NCBI RefSeq assembly: GCF_001039355.2
Contig: NW_019775746.1
Coordinates: 88,246-122,395 of the forward strand
DNA length: 34,150 nt
Reading direction: 5' to 3'
Source: Lingula anatina
Taxonomy: Eukaryota; Brachiopoda; Lingulata; Lingulida; Lingulidae
Both the position numbers and the translations under genes were made by a program. The notes beneath the pieces were generated by a model. The model was not told where the DNA came from and made no database searches. It saw only the letters and a list, made by a program, of their open reading frames with translations. Shown here piece by piece: positions 24,975 to 33,608 of the stretch. Positions within the stretch are counted from its first letter, which is position 1; every line of letters starts with the position of its first letter.

Positions 24975-26820
24975 TTGTAATATATTCAGTAGCATGATTA
25001 AAATCTCTGGGTGGAAATTTGAATGAACTGGTAGTCATGATAATAAAAAAAATTAATTATGAAATTAAGTGTATATATTTTGACCTGAAATTTCAGTGAT
25101 ATCATGAGAAAGTAGAGATGAAAGCACTTTTTTTTTCAAATTAGAACTTTTAATTTAATTTAGTAAAAATTACATAATTCAATAACCTTATTTCTATTGT
25201 ACATCACATTGTTGCCTTTTAGAACTCAACTAGAAAATATCTTTTCTCCTTTTGATTGACATGTCTTGGTTTAATTAATATTAAGCAAATAGTAGACGTG
25301 TACCATTATAATTAAAAGTTTCAGTATGCATTATATCCTTTTCCTATAATTAAATGCACCCACTAAGTCATTGAATTGACAATTAGATAAGATATAAGAA
25401 TTGTTGCACTTTGGTTGCTTAGATCCTTGTTAATTTTATTACTATTTAGCATTCTAAGAACACAGACAACCCAATATCTATATCATTAATTGTTAGAAAT
25501 ATCTCAGTTTTCCATTGGCTGTATAGGTCAGTTCATCTCAGGTTACTGGCCCTGTTGAAACTCTACTATCCTTACCAACATCAAAATTGACTAAAAGTGA
25601 CTAACCTTTGATTTATTAAGATAATTGCACAGAAACCAATTTATTAACAACTTATTTTGTGGGGAAAAGGGAGAAATGCAATATAGTTTACTCTTGATTT
25701 TTCTCAAATTTTGGTGTTTTCTTAATGCAAGACATTCCAACACAAAGACATTTTACATTTTTATTTTATTGGCCTTTAAGAGTATCATTGGTTGACATGA
25801 TTTTGTTTTTTCTTCTTTGTGTGTTCCAGAGTATGTTGACAGATGAGGAGAGAGAATGTGTTCTTGACCTTAAACCTTTTATGAATCCATCTCCCTTCAG
25901 CGTGGCAGAGGTAGGTCATTTACTGTTTACTGATGTGAAATGGTATCATATTATAATGTTTGATTTTCACATATTTAAAACAATCATTGTAACAGTTGGT
26001 GATGTAGCTCATATACAGATAAAATGTTTTAATAATTTTAAATTGCTATGATACATTTTCACATATTAGTTCTAATGATAACAATTACTTTGTACAACAT
26101 TCAATGTTGCTGAGAAGTTGTTTTTGATTTCTTCTTGAATTCCTTAAGTTGTTTAATTGTTTTAACTAATATGAAAGAAATATTAAAATTTAATATTTTT
26201 TAAAGGCAACAATATAAAATTCAATTAAAAATGAAATTGTATTGTCTTACTGATTTGAAGAGTAATTAATGGTTTACTCTCTACACTGCTCATTAAAGAT
26301 TGCATTCTTTTATAATCATTTACATCTTGAATTCCACAACCTTTTAAGATTTATTAAGTTTGAAAATTGTTTCTCTTCCAGATTGCGTCACTTCCCAAGG
26401 TCTTCACTTTATTTCGAGGTTTGGGACTCCGCCACCTTATAGTGGTTAATGATGATAACGAGGTAATACCAAAGATTTTAATGACAAGTTTGTTATTATT
26501 GATAGTTGACTTGGAACTTTATTCTAATGAGATTTAAGAGGATATGTCAAGATTGATTATTCACTTGAGTTTTTAGGTAAAACAATAAATCTATGGACAT
26601 GGTATCTTTCATTACTATGTAGGAAAATTATTAAACAAAATGTAGTGTTTTTCAGTTTGATGATTGACTCATAAGACTGAACTATCAATACTTATCATAT
26701 TTAATTTTATTTTTTCCACAGGTGAAAGGCATTATAACAAGGAAGGATTTAGCAAAGTACCGTACCATTGATAAGAAAGGAAAGTTAAACGTAGTGGAAC
26801 TGGACATGAAAGAATGGTAG
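2926..26820 (+). CDS. CLCN7: ClC-7-like H+/Cl- exchange transporter (gene model, 23 exons)
   Basis: Predicted 2Cl-/H+ antiporter of late endosomes and lysosomes, CLC family, ClC-6/7 branch. Exons (copy 1 used for 12-17): 2926-3066, 4224-4394, 4846-5190, 8086-8181, 8682-8747, 10642-10774, 11217-11335, 11578-11721, 12239-12487, 12834-12944, 13219-13273, 13509-13569, 13909-14056, 16418-16505, 16846-17075, 17742-17918, 18646-18731, 23057-23186, 23429-23503, 23854-23943, 25830-25910, 26382-26462, 26722-26820. All phases join into about 991 residues. Seen: GSGIP (362-366), GKEGP with gating Glu406, [11 protein letters not shown] with proton Glu475, GVFIP (690-694), and two CBS domains (about 807-875 and 906-985). 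Family knowledge: the serine in GSGIP and both glutamates are typical of exchangers, not channels. Human ClC-7 has about 805 residues; the excess is mostly N-terminal. YEGLDYE and ISQGR resemble ClC-7 more than ClC-6. The start codon and first exon are the least certain parts. The partner Ostm1 is not in the window. Confidence 0.93.
4002..4031 (+). repeat. (GA)15 microsatellite
   Basis: Perfect GA dinucleotide run in intron 1; a short AGGA run lies just upstream (about 3938-3949). Confidence 0.97.
4224..4394 (+). CDS. CLCN7: CLCN7 exon 2, N-terminal cytosolic tail
   Basis: 57 codons between a TTTCAG acceptor and a GTATGA donor, phase 0/0. Acidic, serine-rich and disordered-looking. It ends in [13 protein letters not shown], which pairs with DFKKY at the start of exon 3 to form the first copy of a duplicated module. 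Confidence 0.8.
4846..5190 (+). CDS. CLCN7: CLCN7 exon 3, N-terminal cytosolic tail with second module
   Basis: 115 codons, phase 0/0, acceptor TTTAG and donor GTAAGT. Begins DFKKY and ends [13 protein letters not shown], so it starts with the tail of module 1 and ends with the head of module 2. It contains [17 protein letters not shown] (model residues from 131), reminiscent of the dileucine stretch APLLRRTARP near the ClC-7 N-terminus, a lysosomal sorting signal; the equivalence here is inference. Confidence 0.85.
6631..6782 (+). mobile_element. 152-bp Helitron-like dispersed repeat, copy B
   Basis: Second copy, in CLCN7 intron 3, same length and same hairpin plus CTAG end. Differences from copy A are scattered. 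Flanks are unrelated to copy A, which defines the ends as AAAAATTCTTG and CTCTAG(TTA). Confidence 0.5.
6963..7206. mobile_element. MITE-like element with 20-25 bp inverted ends
   Basis: In intron 3. Left AAGGGCTCATTCCCAGTGAA and right ACTGGGAATGAGCCTTAA are inverted repeats; no ORF inside. Its right end overlaps a local tandem duplication. Confidence 0.7.
7192..7353 (+). repeat. two-unit tandem duplication, about 80 bp
   Basis: GGAATGAG..TTAA..TTGGTTTCT..GATGACT..TAAAACTAAAAATACAATATTT occurs twice, diverged and ending in AT-rich runs of different length. Confidence 0.85.
8086..8181 (+). CDS. CLCN7: CLCN7 exon 4
   Basis: 32 codons, phase 0/0. Begins GFRKY, completing module 2, and ends at TTYE, which joins exon 5 to give YEGLDYE, the conserved ClC-7 motif before the membrane domain (YESLDYD in human). 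Confidence 0.88.
8682..8747 (+). CDS. CLCN7: CLCN7 exon 5
   Basis: 22 codons, phase 0/0, [15 protein letters not shown]; aligns with LDYD-SENQLFLEEE of human ClC-7. Confidence 0.9.
9055..9244. mobile_element. 190-bp fold-back MITE
   Basis: In intron 5. The left arm (GGCACAATCAGAACAG ... ATGGCCAACCCACTT) pairs with the right arm (AAGTGGTTTGCCATATTTGG ... CTGTTCTGAATGTGCTC) over about 60 bp with mismatches. No coding potential. Confidence 0.75.
9632..9892. mobile_element. fold-back MITE with TAGATCGATCTA arms, copy B
   Basis: In CLCN7 intron 5. Left TTAGACCCCATTCCC ... TAGATCGATCTA, right TAGATCGATCTA ... GGAACAGGG. The interior shares GTTAATGACCCCC-type sequence with copy A. A possible end fragment, GCCCCATTCCCTAGATCTTT, sits at 11148-11167. 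Confidence 0.75.
10642..10774 (+). CDS. CLCN7: CLCN7 exon 6, membrane helix B
   Basis: 133 nt, phase 0 in and 1 out (GTAAGT donor). Encodes the first hydrophobic helix, from [18 protein letters not shown]. Confidence 0.93.
11217..11335 (+). CDS. CLCN7: CLCN7 exon 7, membrane helix C
   Basis: 119 nt, phase 1 in and 0 out. A short luminal stretch with two cysteines ([11 protein letters not shown]), then a hydrophobic helix ending in the Glu that precedes the Cl- binding loop. Confidence 0.93.
11578..11721 (+). CDS. CLCN7: CLCN7 exon 8, GSGIP selectivity loop
   Basis: 48 codons, phase 0/0. [17 protein letters not shown] holds the first Cl- selectivity signature; human ClC-7 reads PVAAGSGIPQ, so M and T are substitutions just outside the core. 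Ends at GGLACGK, with the gating Glu opening the next exon. Confidence 0.96.
12239..12487 (+). CDS. CLCN7: CLCN7 exon 9, gating and proton glutamates
   Basis: 83 codons, phase 0/0. The first codon is the gating glutamate (EGPMIHSG, Glu406). The core [17 protein letters not shown] and [11 protein letters not shown] (proton Glu475) are intact. [17 protein letters not shown] is about two residues longer than the human counterpart and very basic. The donor is a weak GTAAAA. Confidence 0.97.
12834..12944 (+). CDS. CLCN7: CLCN7 exon 10
   Basis: 37 codons, phase 0/0: [20 protein letters not shown] then [11 protein letters not shown], matching FASMISTFTLNFVLSIYHG and SPGLINFGRF of human ClC-7. Confidence 0.95.
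13219..13273 (+). CDS. CLCN7: CLCN7 exon 11, last exon before the duplicated block
   Basis: 55 nt, phase 0 in and 1 out: [19 protein letters not shown]. Its phase-1 end is compatible with exon 12 (13509) and equally with its copy at 19087. Confidence 0.93.
13509..13569 (+). CDS. CLCN7: CLCN7 exon 12 (copy 1)
   Basis: 61 nt, phase 1 in and 2 out: [20 protein letters not shown], matching GGVLGAVFNALNYWLTMFR. Donor AGAAA before GTAAGT; reading through the donor gives an immediate stop. Confidence 0.93.
13909..14056 (+). CDS. CLCN7: CLCN7 exon 13 (copy 1)
   Basis: 148 nt, phase 2 in and 0 out: [20 protein letters not shown], matching [20 protein letters not shown], then a polar luminal stretch. 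Confidence 0.94.
14462..15951. mobile_element. 1,490-bp TIR DNA transposon in CLCN7 intron 13 (CACTA-like ends)
   Basis: Begins CACTAGTGGGCCTGATTTGA and ends with its reverse complement. The inverted repeats run about 400 bp each (14462 to about 14865, about 15549 to 15951) with few mismatches. It is flanked by TTG at 14459-14461 and 15952-15954, a 3-bp target duplication, and the corresponding site in copy 2 (near 20018-20024) has a single TTG and no element. CACTA ends and 3-bp duplications are known for the EnSpm/CACTA superfamily. The interior (about 14866-15548) has only a short ORF (15001-15267) without a recognisable transposase, so it is probably non-autonomous. A roughly 45-bp piece of the left arm (about 14768) recurs at about 14917. 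Confidence 0.88.
16418..16505 (+). CDS. CLCN7: CLCN7 exon 14 (copy 1)
   Basis: 88 nt, phase 0 in and 1 out: [16 protein letters not shown], matching LFCADGEYNSMAAAFF of ClC-7. Confidence 0.93.
16846..17075 (+). CDS. CLCN7: CLCN7 exon 15 (copy 1), GVFIP signature
   Basis: 230 nt, phase 1 in and 0 out. [20 protein letters not shown] is the second Cl- binding signature (helix N region), followed by [12 protein letters not shown]. The exon's last 24 nt and its donor are copied repeatedly in the following minisatellite. Confidence 0.96.
17052..17530 (+). repeat. minisatellite made of an exon 15 end plus its splice donor (copy 1)
   Basis: About 65-bp units, each containing GACTGATACCTCACTT, then AGTTCAG before GTGGGTAGTGGG, then a GA run. 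The first unit is the real end of exon 15; about six further units follow (ends near 17142, 17206, 17272, 17344, 17412, 17473), plus a degenerate last one. Every unit carries a donor-like CAG-GTGGGT or CAG-GTAGGC. Confidence 0.9.
17742..17918 (+). CDS. CLCN7: CLCN7 exon 16 (copy 1)
   Basis: 59 codons, phase 0/0: [20 protein letters not shown] then a hydrophobic helix and [15 protein letters not shown]. The donor is GTAGGC, only 19 bases before a TTGG/CTGG/TGAC array. Confidence 0.96.
17937..18305 (+). repeat. TTGG/CTGG/TGAC tetranucleotide array (copy 1)
   Basis: About 370 bp of mixed TTGG, CTGG, TGAC and TTGA repeats, starting 19 bases after the exon 16 donor. Long open frames through it are low-complexity artefacts. 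Confidence 0.95.
18646..18731 (+). CDS. CLCN7: CLCN7 exon 17 (copy 1)
   Basis: 86 nt, phase 0 in and 2 out: [20 protein letters not shown], matching [20 protein letters not shown]. Its phase-2 end fits exon 18 at 23057 but not exon 12' at 19087. Confidence 0.95.
19087..22605 (+). CDS. CLCN7: second copy of CLCN7 exons 12-17 (12'-17')
   Basis: Exons 19087-19147, 19467-19614, 20467-20554, 20892-21121, 21587-21763 and 22520-22605 repeat exons 12-17 with the same lengths, phases and splice sites. No exon is broken. By eye the protein differs at one site only, Glu to Lys at model residue 652 (THEFN to THKFN); a few other changes are synonymous. Exon 11 (phase 1) can join 12' and exon 17' (phase 2) can join exon 18, so copy 2 can replace copy 1. 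Splicing 17 to 12' shifts the frame and reaches a TAG inside 12'. It could be an alternative cassette, a recent non-functional duplication, or a misassembled second haplotype. Confidence 0.9.
21098..21385 (+). repeat. same exon-end minisatellite in copy 2
   Basis: Same array after exon 15' with only about three further units and a degenerate one, interrupted by an N at 21206. The copy number differs from copy 1 (about six), so the array is length-variable. Confidence 0.88.
21781..22196 (+). repeat. TTGG/CTGG/TGAC tetranucleotide array (copy 2)
   Basis: Same array at the same position after exon 16', differing in length and unit order, and including a GGATGGAT patch absent from copy 1. Confidence 0.95.
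23057..23186 (+). CDS. CLCN7: CLCN7 exon 18, CBS domain 1
   Basis: 130 nt, phase 2 in and 0 out: [20 protein letters not shown] and HSGFPVVE, matching AREVMSTPVTCL and HNGFPVVE. First half of CBS1, a cytosolic nucleotide-binding regulatory domain. Confidence 0.95.
23429..23503 (+). CDS. CLCN7: CLCN7 exon 19, end of CBS1, GC donor
   Basis: 25 codons, phase 0/0: [12 protein letters not shown] matches GLILRSQLIVLL. The only donor that keeps the frame into exon 20 is AAAAG before GCATGT, so this is a GC-AG intron; the nearby GTAATA would leave phase 1 and hit a stop in exon 20. Confidence 0.88.
23854..23943 (+). CDS. CLCN7: CLCN7 exon 20, linker between CBS domains
   Basis: 30 codons, phase 0/0: [17 protein letters not shown], comparable to LRLKDFRDAYPRFPPIQ of human ClC-7. 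Confidence 0.9.
23944..25829 (+). other. CLCN7 intron 20 (1.9 kb)
   Basis: Non-coding AT-rich intron with the ATTT microsatellite; nothing else recognised. Confidence 0.8.
24945..24976 (+). repeat. (ATTT)8 microsatellite
   Basis: Perfect tetranucleotide run in CLCN7 intron 20. Confidence 0.97.
25830..25910 (+). CDS. CLCN7: CLCN7 exon 21, start of CBS2
   Basis: 27 codons, phase 0/0: [20 protein letters not shown], matching [20 protein letters not shown]. Confidence 0.96.
26382..26462 (+). CDS. CLCN7: CLCN7 exon 22, CBS2
   Basis: 27 codons, phase 0/0: [20 protein letters not shown], matching [20 protein letters not shown]. Confidence 0.97.
26722..26820 (+). CDS. CLCN7: CLCN7 exon 23, C-terminus
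   Basis: 32 codons and a TAG stop: [14 protein letters not shown] matches VVGLVTRKDLARYR; a short charged tail ends in MKEW. Confidence 0.97.
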   Translation: MKGIITRKDLAKYRTIDKKGKLNVVELDMKEW

Positions 26821-28669
26821 TGATAGCCAAAGAAATCCAACCATGGAGTGCCACAAATCAAAGCCAATGTTCCACAATATGTCTTGTGGTTTTGTTCACA
26901 CTCACCCGTCACCGTGATCAGTCGAGAAATATAAAACAGATAAAATGAATCTGAAAAACATAATTATAACACTCTAGTCTTGCTTCATGATAATGGGAAA
27001 AAATCAAAATCTCCACTGTGGTGTTTTAGTCATCTTTTGGGGTTTTTAGATTTATCAGCAGATCAAGGTAACAGCCAACTATGATTTTGTTTTCTTCATC
27101 TGTGACAGTCCTGCTTGAAAAGGTCATTACATCACTGCCATGTCCAGTCATATCAGTACACCAAGTATATATAGACCATAAAAGATGTCTCTTTTTTTAT
27201 AAAGTTTCTTAAATCAACGCCAGTAATTTTAAGATTTAGTTTACTTATAAAAGCAGCATTTTTCTGAGATGCTCACTTGTGCTAAATCTACTTGTTTTAA
27301 ATTTGTTTACAAATATATTGTGATACTGTTAAGGGCTTTAGGGCCAAGGTATCATTTTGTAATATGAATTATTCAAAATATTGTTTATATTTGTCTTTAA
27401 GTGACCTGTTTGTATTTGTATTTGTATTCATGGGACCAAGGGTTTGTCTCATGTAAGGAGATAAATACAAGTAACAGGCATATAGACTTAACAAATCATC
27501 ATATTGCAGAATAATTTTAAAGCTTTTGGTATAACTTTTGTTCAAGTTATTTATTCATATTAATGGTAGTAATTGAGACTAAAATGTATTTATGAACTCT
27601 GGCCCATTAGTTTTGAATCCCTGTAGACCTGTTTTCTGTTATGTAGCTTTGATTTATAGTTTTTAAAGACTGTCTTGTAAAGTATTGATGCTTTGTAGGA
27701 AAAGGCGTTATTTTCTTTCTCTCTGTGCGGTTATCACTTCAATTTGTTTTCCACCTTTTTTATTAGGAATGTTATTATTATTTGCATTTATAGTTATAAG
27801 ATTATTTTCCAATTTCCATTTTTGTGTTATGGTAATAACCCTTGGGTCAAGTTACTTCTGTTGCTAAATGAGCCTTTTTGCTAATTTGGCTAAATTTAAT
27901 CATTGAGTCCTGGGATTTATAAGGGATTGATAAAATTATATTTATGAGATAAGCCAAATATATTCCACATAATCAACCCAGGTGTCATTTTATATTTATT
28001 TTGTGCACAAAATCAAAACAGCGATTTAAAATGTATGTTATATTTATTGTTATTATGTAATACTATTAAAAAGGCATATATTGAAATACATTTATTTGAT
28101 AGAAATCTCAACTGGTACTGAAGAAAAGTATATGTATACTGAATGATATTAAACATGAATGGGCAGACTTGTTTGTAATTGTTGACTTCCCTCAGTTCTG
28201 AATAATTTAAAATTTGTTCAACATGTTTTTCTCTGGGGCAGTTTTTGTGAGGAACTGATCATCTTCTGAGTGTTCTCAGTAGTATTGATATAGTATGACG
28301 TAGTTGTTATGTGTAATGGGTGATTTGGTTTTTGAAGGGAATGTGAAAGTTTTACCTTAAATGAGACCAAAAAGTTAACTTTGCCAAAAAGTAAAAGGAA
28401 AAAAGTGGTGAACTTATCAAAAAGGGAATGAACAGAGGAAAAACATATCATTTTGCCAAACATTTGCATTGAAAATAATTTGTATCTTTCAGGTCATGTT
28501 ATAGTGAAAATAGAATTTTGTGTTGGAATCTTTTGCCATATTTGCTCACAATGACCCAATACCTGGAAAAGGCAGAGGCATGGCTGACAGATTTTTGAAT
28601 CACCTCTGAATCTCAAAGTGCCCAACTTATAACAATCTTACGTAATCCAATTATATATATATAGGCCAA

Positions 28670-29515
28670 AAAATCCAATTTGGCAGCACCCTCAGTCAGG
28701 CAAAGGTTTTATGATTGATTCTTGTAGTTAAGAACCTGTCAGTGAGTTTCTCATTTCTGCTTGTTTCTGGCTCGAAAAAGTGTCCATTTGTACCAGAAAG
28801 ACGCCAAATCCAAGATGTCTGCCAATAAATTCATTTGTCATATATAAATCAAATAATTGATTTTACAGTCAGTAAACAATTAAATATTATCAAAATTGAA
28901 CTGGCCACATGTATTCTGGCCTTCTTCAACTATTTTAGGCATTTTACATTTTTCAAGATGGCAACCATTTTCCTTATTTAAAATAAATAAAACGAGTACC
29001 TATAAATTTGAAAAAAAAAATTAACCAAAAAATTAGGAATATTTCAAGTTTTGATGGATTTGAATTAATTGAAGTCTTTATTTTCAATTTATACCAGTTA
29101 CTTTATCTAAAAATCATATATCTGAACACAGATGGCTCTTATCCAAGATGGCCACTACATAAAATGGGTTTATTTTGATATGTCAACCAGTAATACCTAC
29201 TATAAAATATTTAAGAATACATATTTAAGGTTTTATTGCTGTAGTTATGAGTTGACATTCATGACTTAATATTTTGTACTACTTTGAGACTTCGTTCAGG
29301 GTTGAAAAATCCAAAATGGCTGCCAATGTCTGGATTCCAGACAAACAATATTTTGTTTACATGTTGAAAAACATCAAATTGAATGATAAAGTAAATGAAA
29401 ATATACATTTTTGATAAATTTATCTGTGTGTTGCAATGTTCCTTTGCCAGTTACACTTAATTTTGCCAAAAAGTGGTTATTTTAGTTTTATTTATCATGA
29501 TTCCAAGATGGCCAT
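28670..29515 (+). repeat. degenerate repeat with periodic CCAAGATGGC motif
   Basis: Variants of ATCCAARATGGCNGCC at about 28674 (CCAATTTGGCAGC), 28808, 28954, 29141, 29309 and 29502, 130-190 bases apart. The DNA between them is AT-rich and does not align obviously by eye, so this is an old tandem array or a motif cluster. Confidence 0.45.
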
Positions 29516-29937
29516 TGATAAAATGAACTGCAGGCTACCCTGTGTGGACAATAATAGCACATGCTGTAGGTCTTACTAAAATGCATAATTCTGTTTTTGG
29601 GCTTATGATAGAACAACTTTTACTGTGGAGGCTGCCTGTGTCACTCGTGGCTCCACTACAGTGTATTTCCAGCTAAAAATGACCAGGCAGCTTTACATCT
29701 TACACCATTCAACGTCTTTTAAAGCGCACAACCCTGTCTCAGCAGTACCCTTCAAGAACTTTTCAGTTCAACTGGTTCTTCTGTAAACTTGGGTCAAAGA
29801 CAAAAAAAAAAAGAAAAAAAAATTCAAAACAGTAAACTGTTGAAGGGAAACAATTTAACAGAAGGATTACCACAAAGTGGAGGTTATAATTTATTAATAA
29901 CAAGAACTTATGACAGTTGTCTTCATTAATTAATTAA

Positions 29938-30084
29938 CCTGGGCTCCATAACTCGAAAACATCGCGCGTTGTTTATCACCTTTCATTTCGAGGCTATTAG
30001 GGCCTACATGGGGAGAGTAAATTCCAAGTTATGGAATAGAGACGCTTGTGCTCAGTTGCAATTCACGATGCTTTCGAGCCCTGT
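29938..30084. mobile_element. possible 147-bp fold-back element
   Basis: Between the two main genes. CTGGGCTC..CGAAAACATCG at the left pairs with CGATGCTTTCGAGCCCTG at the right, and CCATAACT with AGTTATGG inside. More GC-rich than its surroundings. Confidence 0.45.
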
Positions 30085-31243
30085 ATTTACTTAATCTAAA
30101 GAGAAACTTTCGAAATAATTATAGATATATTATCCCTTTTTTGAATAACGAATGAGAACAATTTTCGGAAATTGTACCTAAAAGAACATCTAGAGATTCT
30201 TTGTCATAGATTACAGAATTGATCAAATTGAATTTTTGAATCTGATAAAAAGTTTTGCAAAAGTGAATATTTATCATTTAGCTACCATCTTCTAAATACT
30301 GAATGTTATAAATATTAACTAAATTTTCTTGTGGTGTCTTCCCCAATTATACATGTAAATAACAGCTGAGTAGGCACACTCTGACTAGTAGATTTTGAAT
30401 AATTTGAAATGTTATCATTGTACACAAATTATAGCATTATACAGTGGATAATCAGAAATGTTTACAACTTTCTGGGCATTCATCAGGAATGCCATGTAAC
30501 TGACTAAAATGCCATTTAGGGGACCATCTCTGCAAGAACAGTTTTGATTTGAAATATAAAAGCAAACCTGGGTTTATTTTTGATCTTCAAATTAAGAAAA
30601 ATATTGTTCATCTTGTTCTTAACAGACAGACACATTTGTTATATTTTCGATAGTCTAAAACAAAGCTTAAAATAGGTCAATTTTTATGTGAAACAAAACC
30701 CAAAAGTTAACATTATACAGCTTGCAATACTTTTGCACACAAAAATCTGTATGAACTGTCAGAATTAAAGGAAATCTACTTCAAAATGCTGTGCCAGTGT
30801 CTGCTTTGGTGCTCGCAAGTTACAGACAAGAAACTTTCTTCAAAGACTGGTCATGCTTATATCAAATACAATTTATTATTGTAATTGATATGAATAAATT
30901 TAATCCAGATTAAAGTTGTACTGTGAGAATATGGGCCAGTACAAAATAAAAAAATGTCTATCCATTATTATCCTACTGTTTTTGAAGTTGCCACCTGCAT
31001 CCAAATGTGTGAAGAAACTGGCCAAGTAATTTGAATTTCAATCCACCTGCATTATCAGACTCTGAGGTAAAACTGAAACCTGTTCCTTCAGTCTTAACTA
31101 ATATCATGAATTAATTATCCTCTCTCCTCTTGCTGCAATTTAATCTGACTACACAAAAAGTTTTTAAAAGCATTTAAATAAATGGAAAAATTTGATTTCT
31201 GTGAAAAGGATTTGAAGCAATCCTGAGAACTTTAAAGTGGCTA

Positions 31244-33608
31244 TTATTGAGGGACAACTCTCTCAATGTGTTCCTGTACAAATGTGTTTTTCCAGTCCAA
31301 GGTTATGTTGTCCAAATGGTTATCAAAGTCCACTAACTGGTCATACACCTGGGCATCCACTAATGCTGAAGCTATAGGCATACCATCCTCCTCCACAGTC
31401 ACTCTGAAACCAGCGATTAAACAGCCACCATTTTAAACTATTCTATAATGTGAAATATATTTATTATGAATTTCGTCTTTTATGCAGTAAAACTTCTGAC
31501 TTTGAAATTAATCTGTGCATCTTCTATCTAGAATAAAAAGTTATATTTTTATGTCTCAATTTTGTATTAAAATTTAAAGGTTTCTTTTCGTAGACTCTGT
31601 GATTTACATTACATTAATTACATAATTTCACTTCATTACCTGTGATACTGTTTTCCTACAATGAGAAAATTTAAAAAAAATCCTTGCTAGGGAAAAAATT
31701 ACCATATAGCCATCTTTTACTTACTTCTGATCTTTTATTTCCCATTTTCCATCATGCCTGCAATATATCCTATAGATCTCAGATTCTTCTAGTTGCTTCA
31801 ACTTGTTGTTATTAACCTAAAAAGACACACGCATACTATGTAGCTCACATATACAGTTATCCGATTATCAATACCTGCCCAATTTTAGTTTGAAAAAAAA
31901 AAGGATAAAGATATGAACTAATGGTTCTGGACCAGCAGATATCCAGATCAAGCGAGTGTTCTTGTAAATCTGGTGGATTGCTACAATTAATTCTAAATTA
32001 AACATTCAAATTGGCAGTTGTTTATCTGGCTTTGTTGTGAACTTTGTCAGTTTGAATGCTTGGCATATCCAGCAAGTTCCCAGCATGCCTGTGTGGATTC
32101 TCTGAGGAAAATGACTTAAAATCATAAGCTGTCTTGAAAATCTTTAATATTTAATTAGCATTTCAGAAAGTTACGCAATGCAAGTATTTAACAATCATCA
32201 ATGCAGTGAAATATATAATCTGCTTTTTTGCTCACTCTCTAAATATATAAACCATTCTGACTTTAGTCATCTACAATAAAATACCATTTTTTTGATTTTT
32301 AAAAGACATATTTTACAATACAGAATTATATTCTACTAGTAGTCTACATATATTTTATCAAGTAAGTACAAGCCACCAAGGGTATATGTCTTTATAGCAA
32401 AATTTCCGGCATGTCTCTTAATTTCAGTTTTCTTAAATTTAAAAAAGACACTACCATCTGCATACTTACCATAAACAAGCACCCATCACTAAGGTTTTCA
32501 CATATTTTGTCTGCTATCCTTTTGGCTATAAAAGTTGGACTGAAAATTATTTTAAAATTAAATATATTATATCCCATACACAGTGAGCAAATAGTGAATT
32601 ATTGTAACATTTTACTAGTAGTCTGTTTTCCTCATTATAATGATGATGTTTCTGTATAATATTTGGGGTTGAAATAAGTACATAATTCTGAGCAAATCTG
32701 TCTAATCTAAAAAACATCATTTAGAAAAATTAATGTGATAAAAAACAAAGTTGTTGGTTTTAATTAAAAACGTTGTTCAGAAAAGAATCAAGATCTGATA
32801 TGTACAAATATTCAATTCCTTAAAGATTTAAATTCATTAACAATATTAAGCTCTGTCAATAAGACTTAACAATTAATTAAGTCCCTACATATATAGAATG
32901 CTGTAAAATTGGAAAGAAATGCAATTTTTGAGACTGACCCACTGCAAGATTTAAATTGAATGAAAATGACCATTTAATTCTCCTACCTAGGATCACCTAT
33001 GACAGCCCCCGCATGATAGTAACCTGCTATTATAAGCCCTTGTTGACTACAGTAGGATTCAATCTATAAATTAAGCAAATGTAAATTATGATATAATATT
33101 GGAGAGATTGTTGTTGCTGGTTATAGCTTATTTTTTTGCTACAGTTGGGTTCCAATAAAGAAAATAATAACAATTAAATTTGTAAATTTCACATACAAAT
33201 TGGGTATATAGGACAAGTATTAAATCACCTCTACTATAACATTTGCAGTCTTTCTGGAATTATAATCAGGACTTGCTTTTGAACAACTACTAGTACTTAA
33301 CTTTTTTGTCCTTATTCAACAAAGACAGCAATTAACAACTACATGAATCAAGGTAAGTTTTAACAAATAAAAGCCATCAACATCCAAGAGACACCCCGCC
33401 GTACCTGTGTCATTGCAACTTCTAACATAGGAGTTAATTCTAGTGCTAAATGAAATAATGGAATGACATCCACAAAATGTAAACTCCTATTTTCCTTTGT
33501 GGGTTTCTTTGCCAGAAGAACTCCGTTCACAGCACAGTGTGGGTATTTTGACAAGTGAAGCACCAGCTTACAGTAGGCGATAACACTAACGCTCACATCG
33601 GGAGGCAT
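31244..33608 (-). CDS. EMC8: ER membrane protein complex subunit 8/9
   Basis: Five exons on the minus strand: 33405-33608, 32987-33063, 32470-32539, 31725-31816, 31244-31403, joining in phase to 200 residues plus TAA (human EMC8 and EMC9 are 210 and 208). Seen: N-terminal [40 protein letters not shown], then [23 protein letters not shown], and near the C-terminus [15 protein letters not shown]; all match the family in order. Family knowledge: a catalytically inactive MPN-fold protein on the cytosolic face of the EMC, which inserts tail-anchored and multipass proteins into the ER. EMC8 and EMC9 are vertebrate paralogues, so this may be their single-copy ancestor type. Exon 3 starts at a TTTTCAG acceptor that gives SPTFIAKRI; a later TATAG would break the phase. 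The gene converges on CLCN7 and is divergent from a possible gene at 33926. Confidence 0.95.

Larger units (their letters stand above)
26821..31243. other. 3' UTRs and intergenic region between convergent genes
   Basis: Plus-strand poly(A) signal candidates for CLCN7: ATTAAA at 28065 and 28148, AATAAA at 28824 and 28982. For EMC8/9, AATAAA on the minus strand at 30872-30877, about 370 bases past the stop. 28670-29515 carries repeated AAGATGGC-like motifs and 29938-30084 a fold-back. No coding sequence recognised. Confidence 0.6.

Noticed and set aside
25725-26051. 108-codon ORF taken as one protein
   Set aside because: Only its middle (25830-25910) is coding, as CLCN7 exon 21; the rest is intron.
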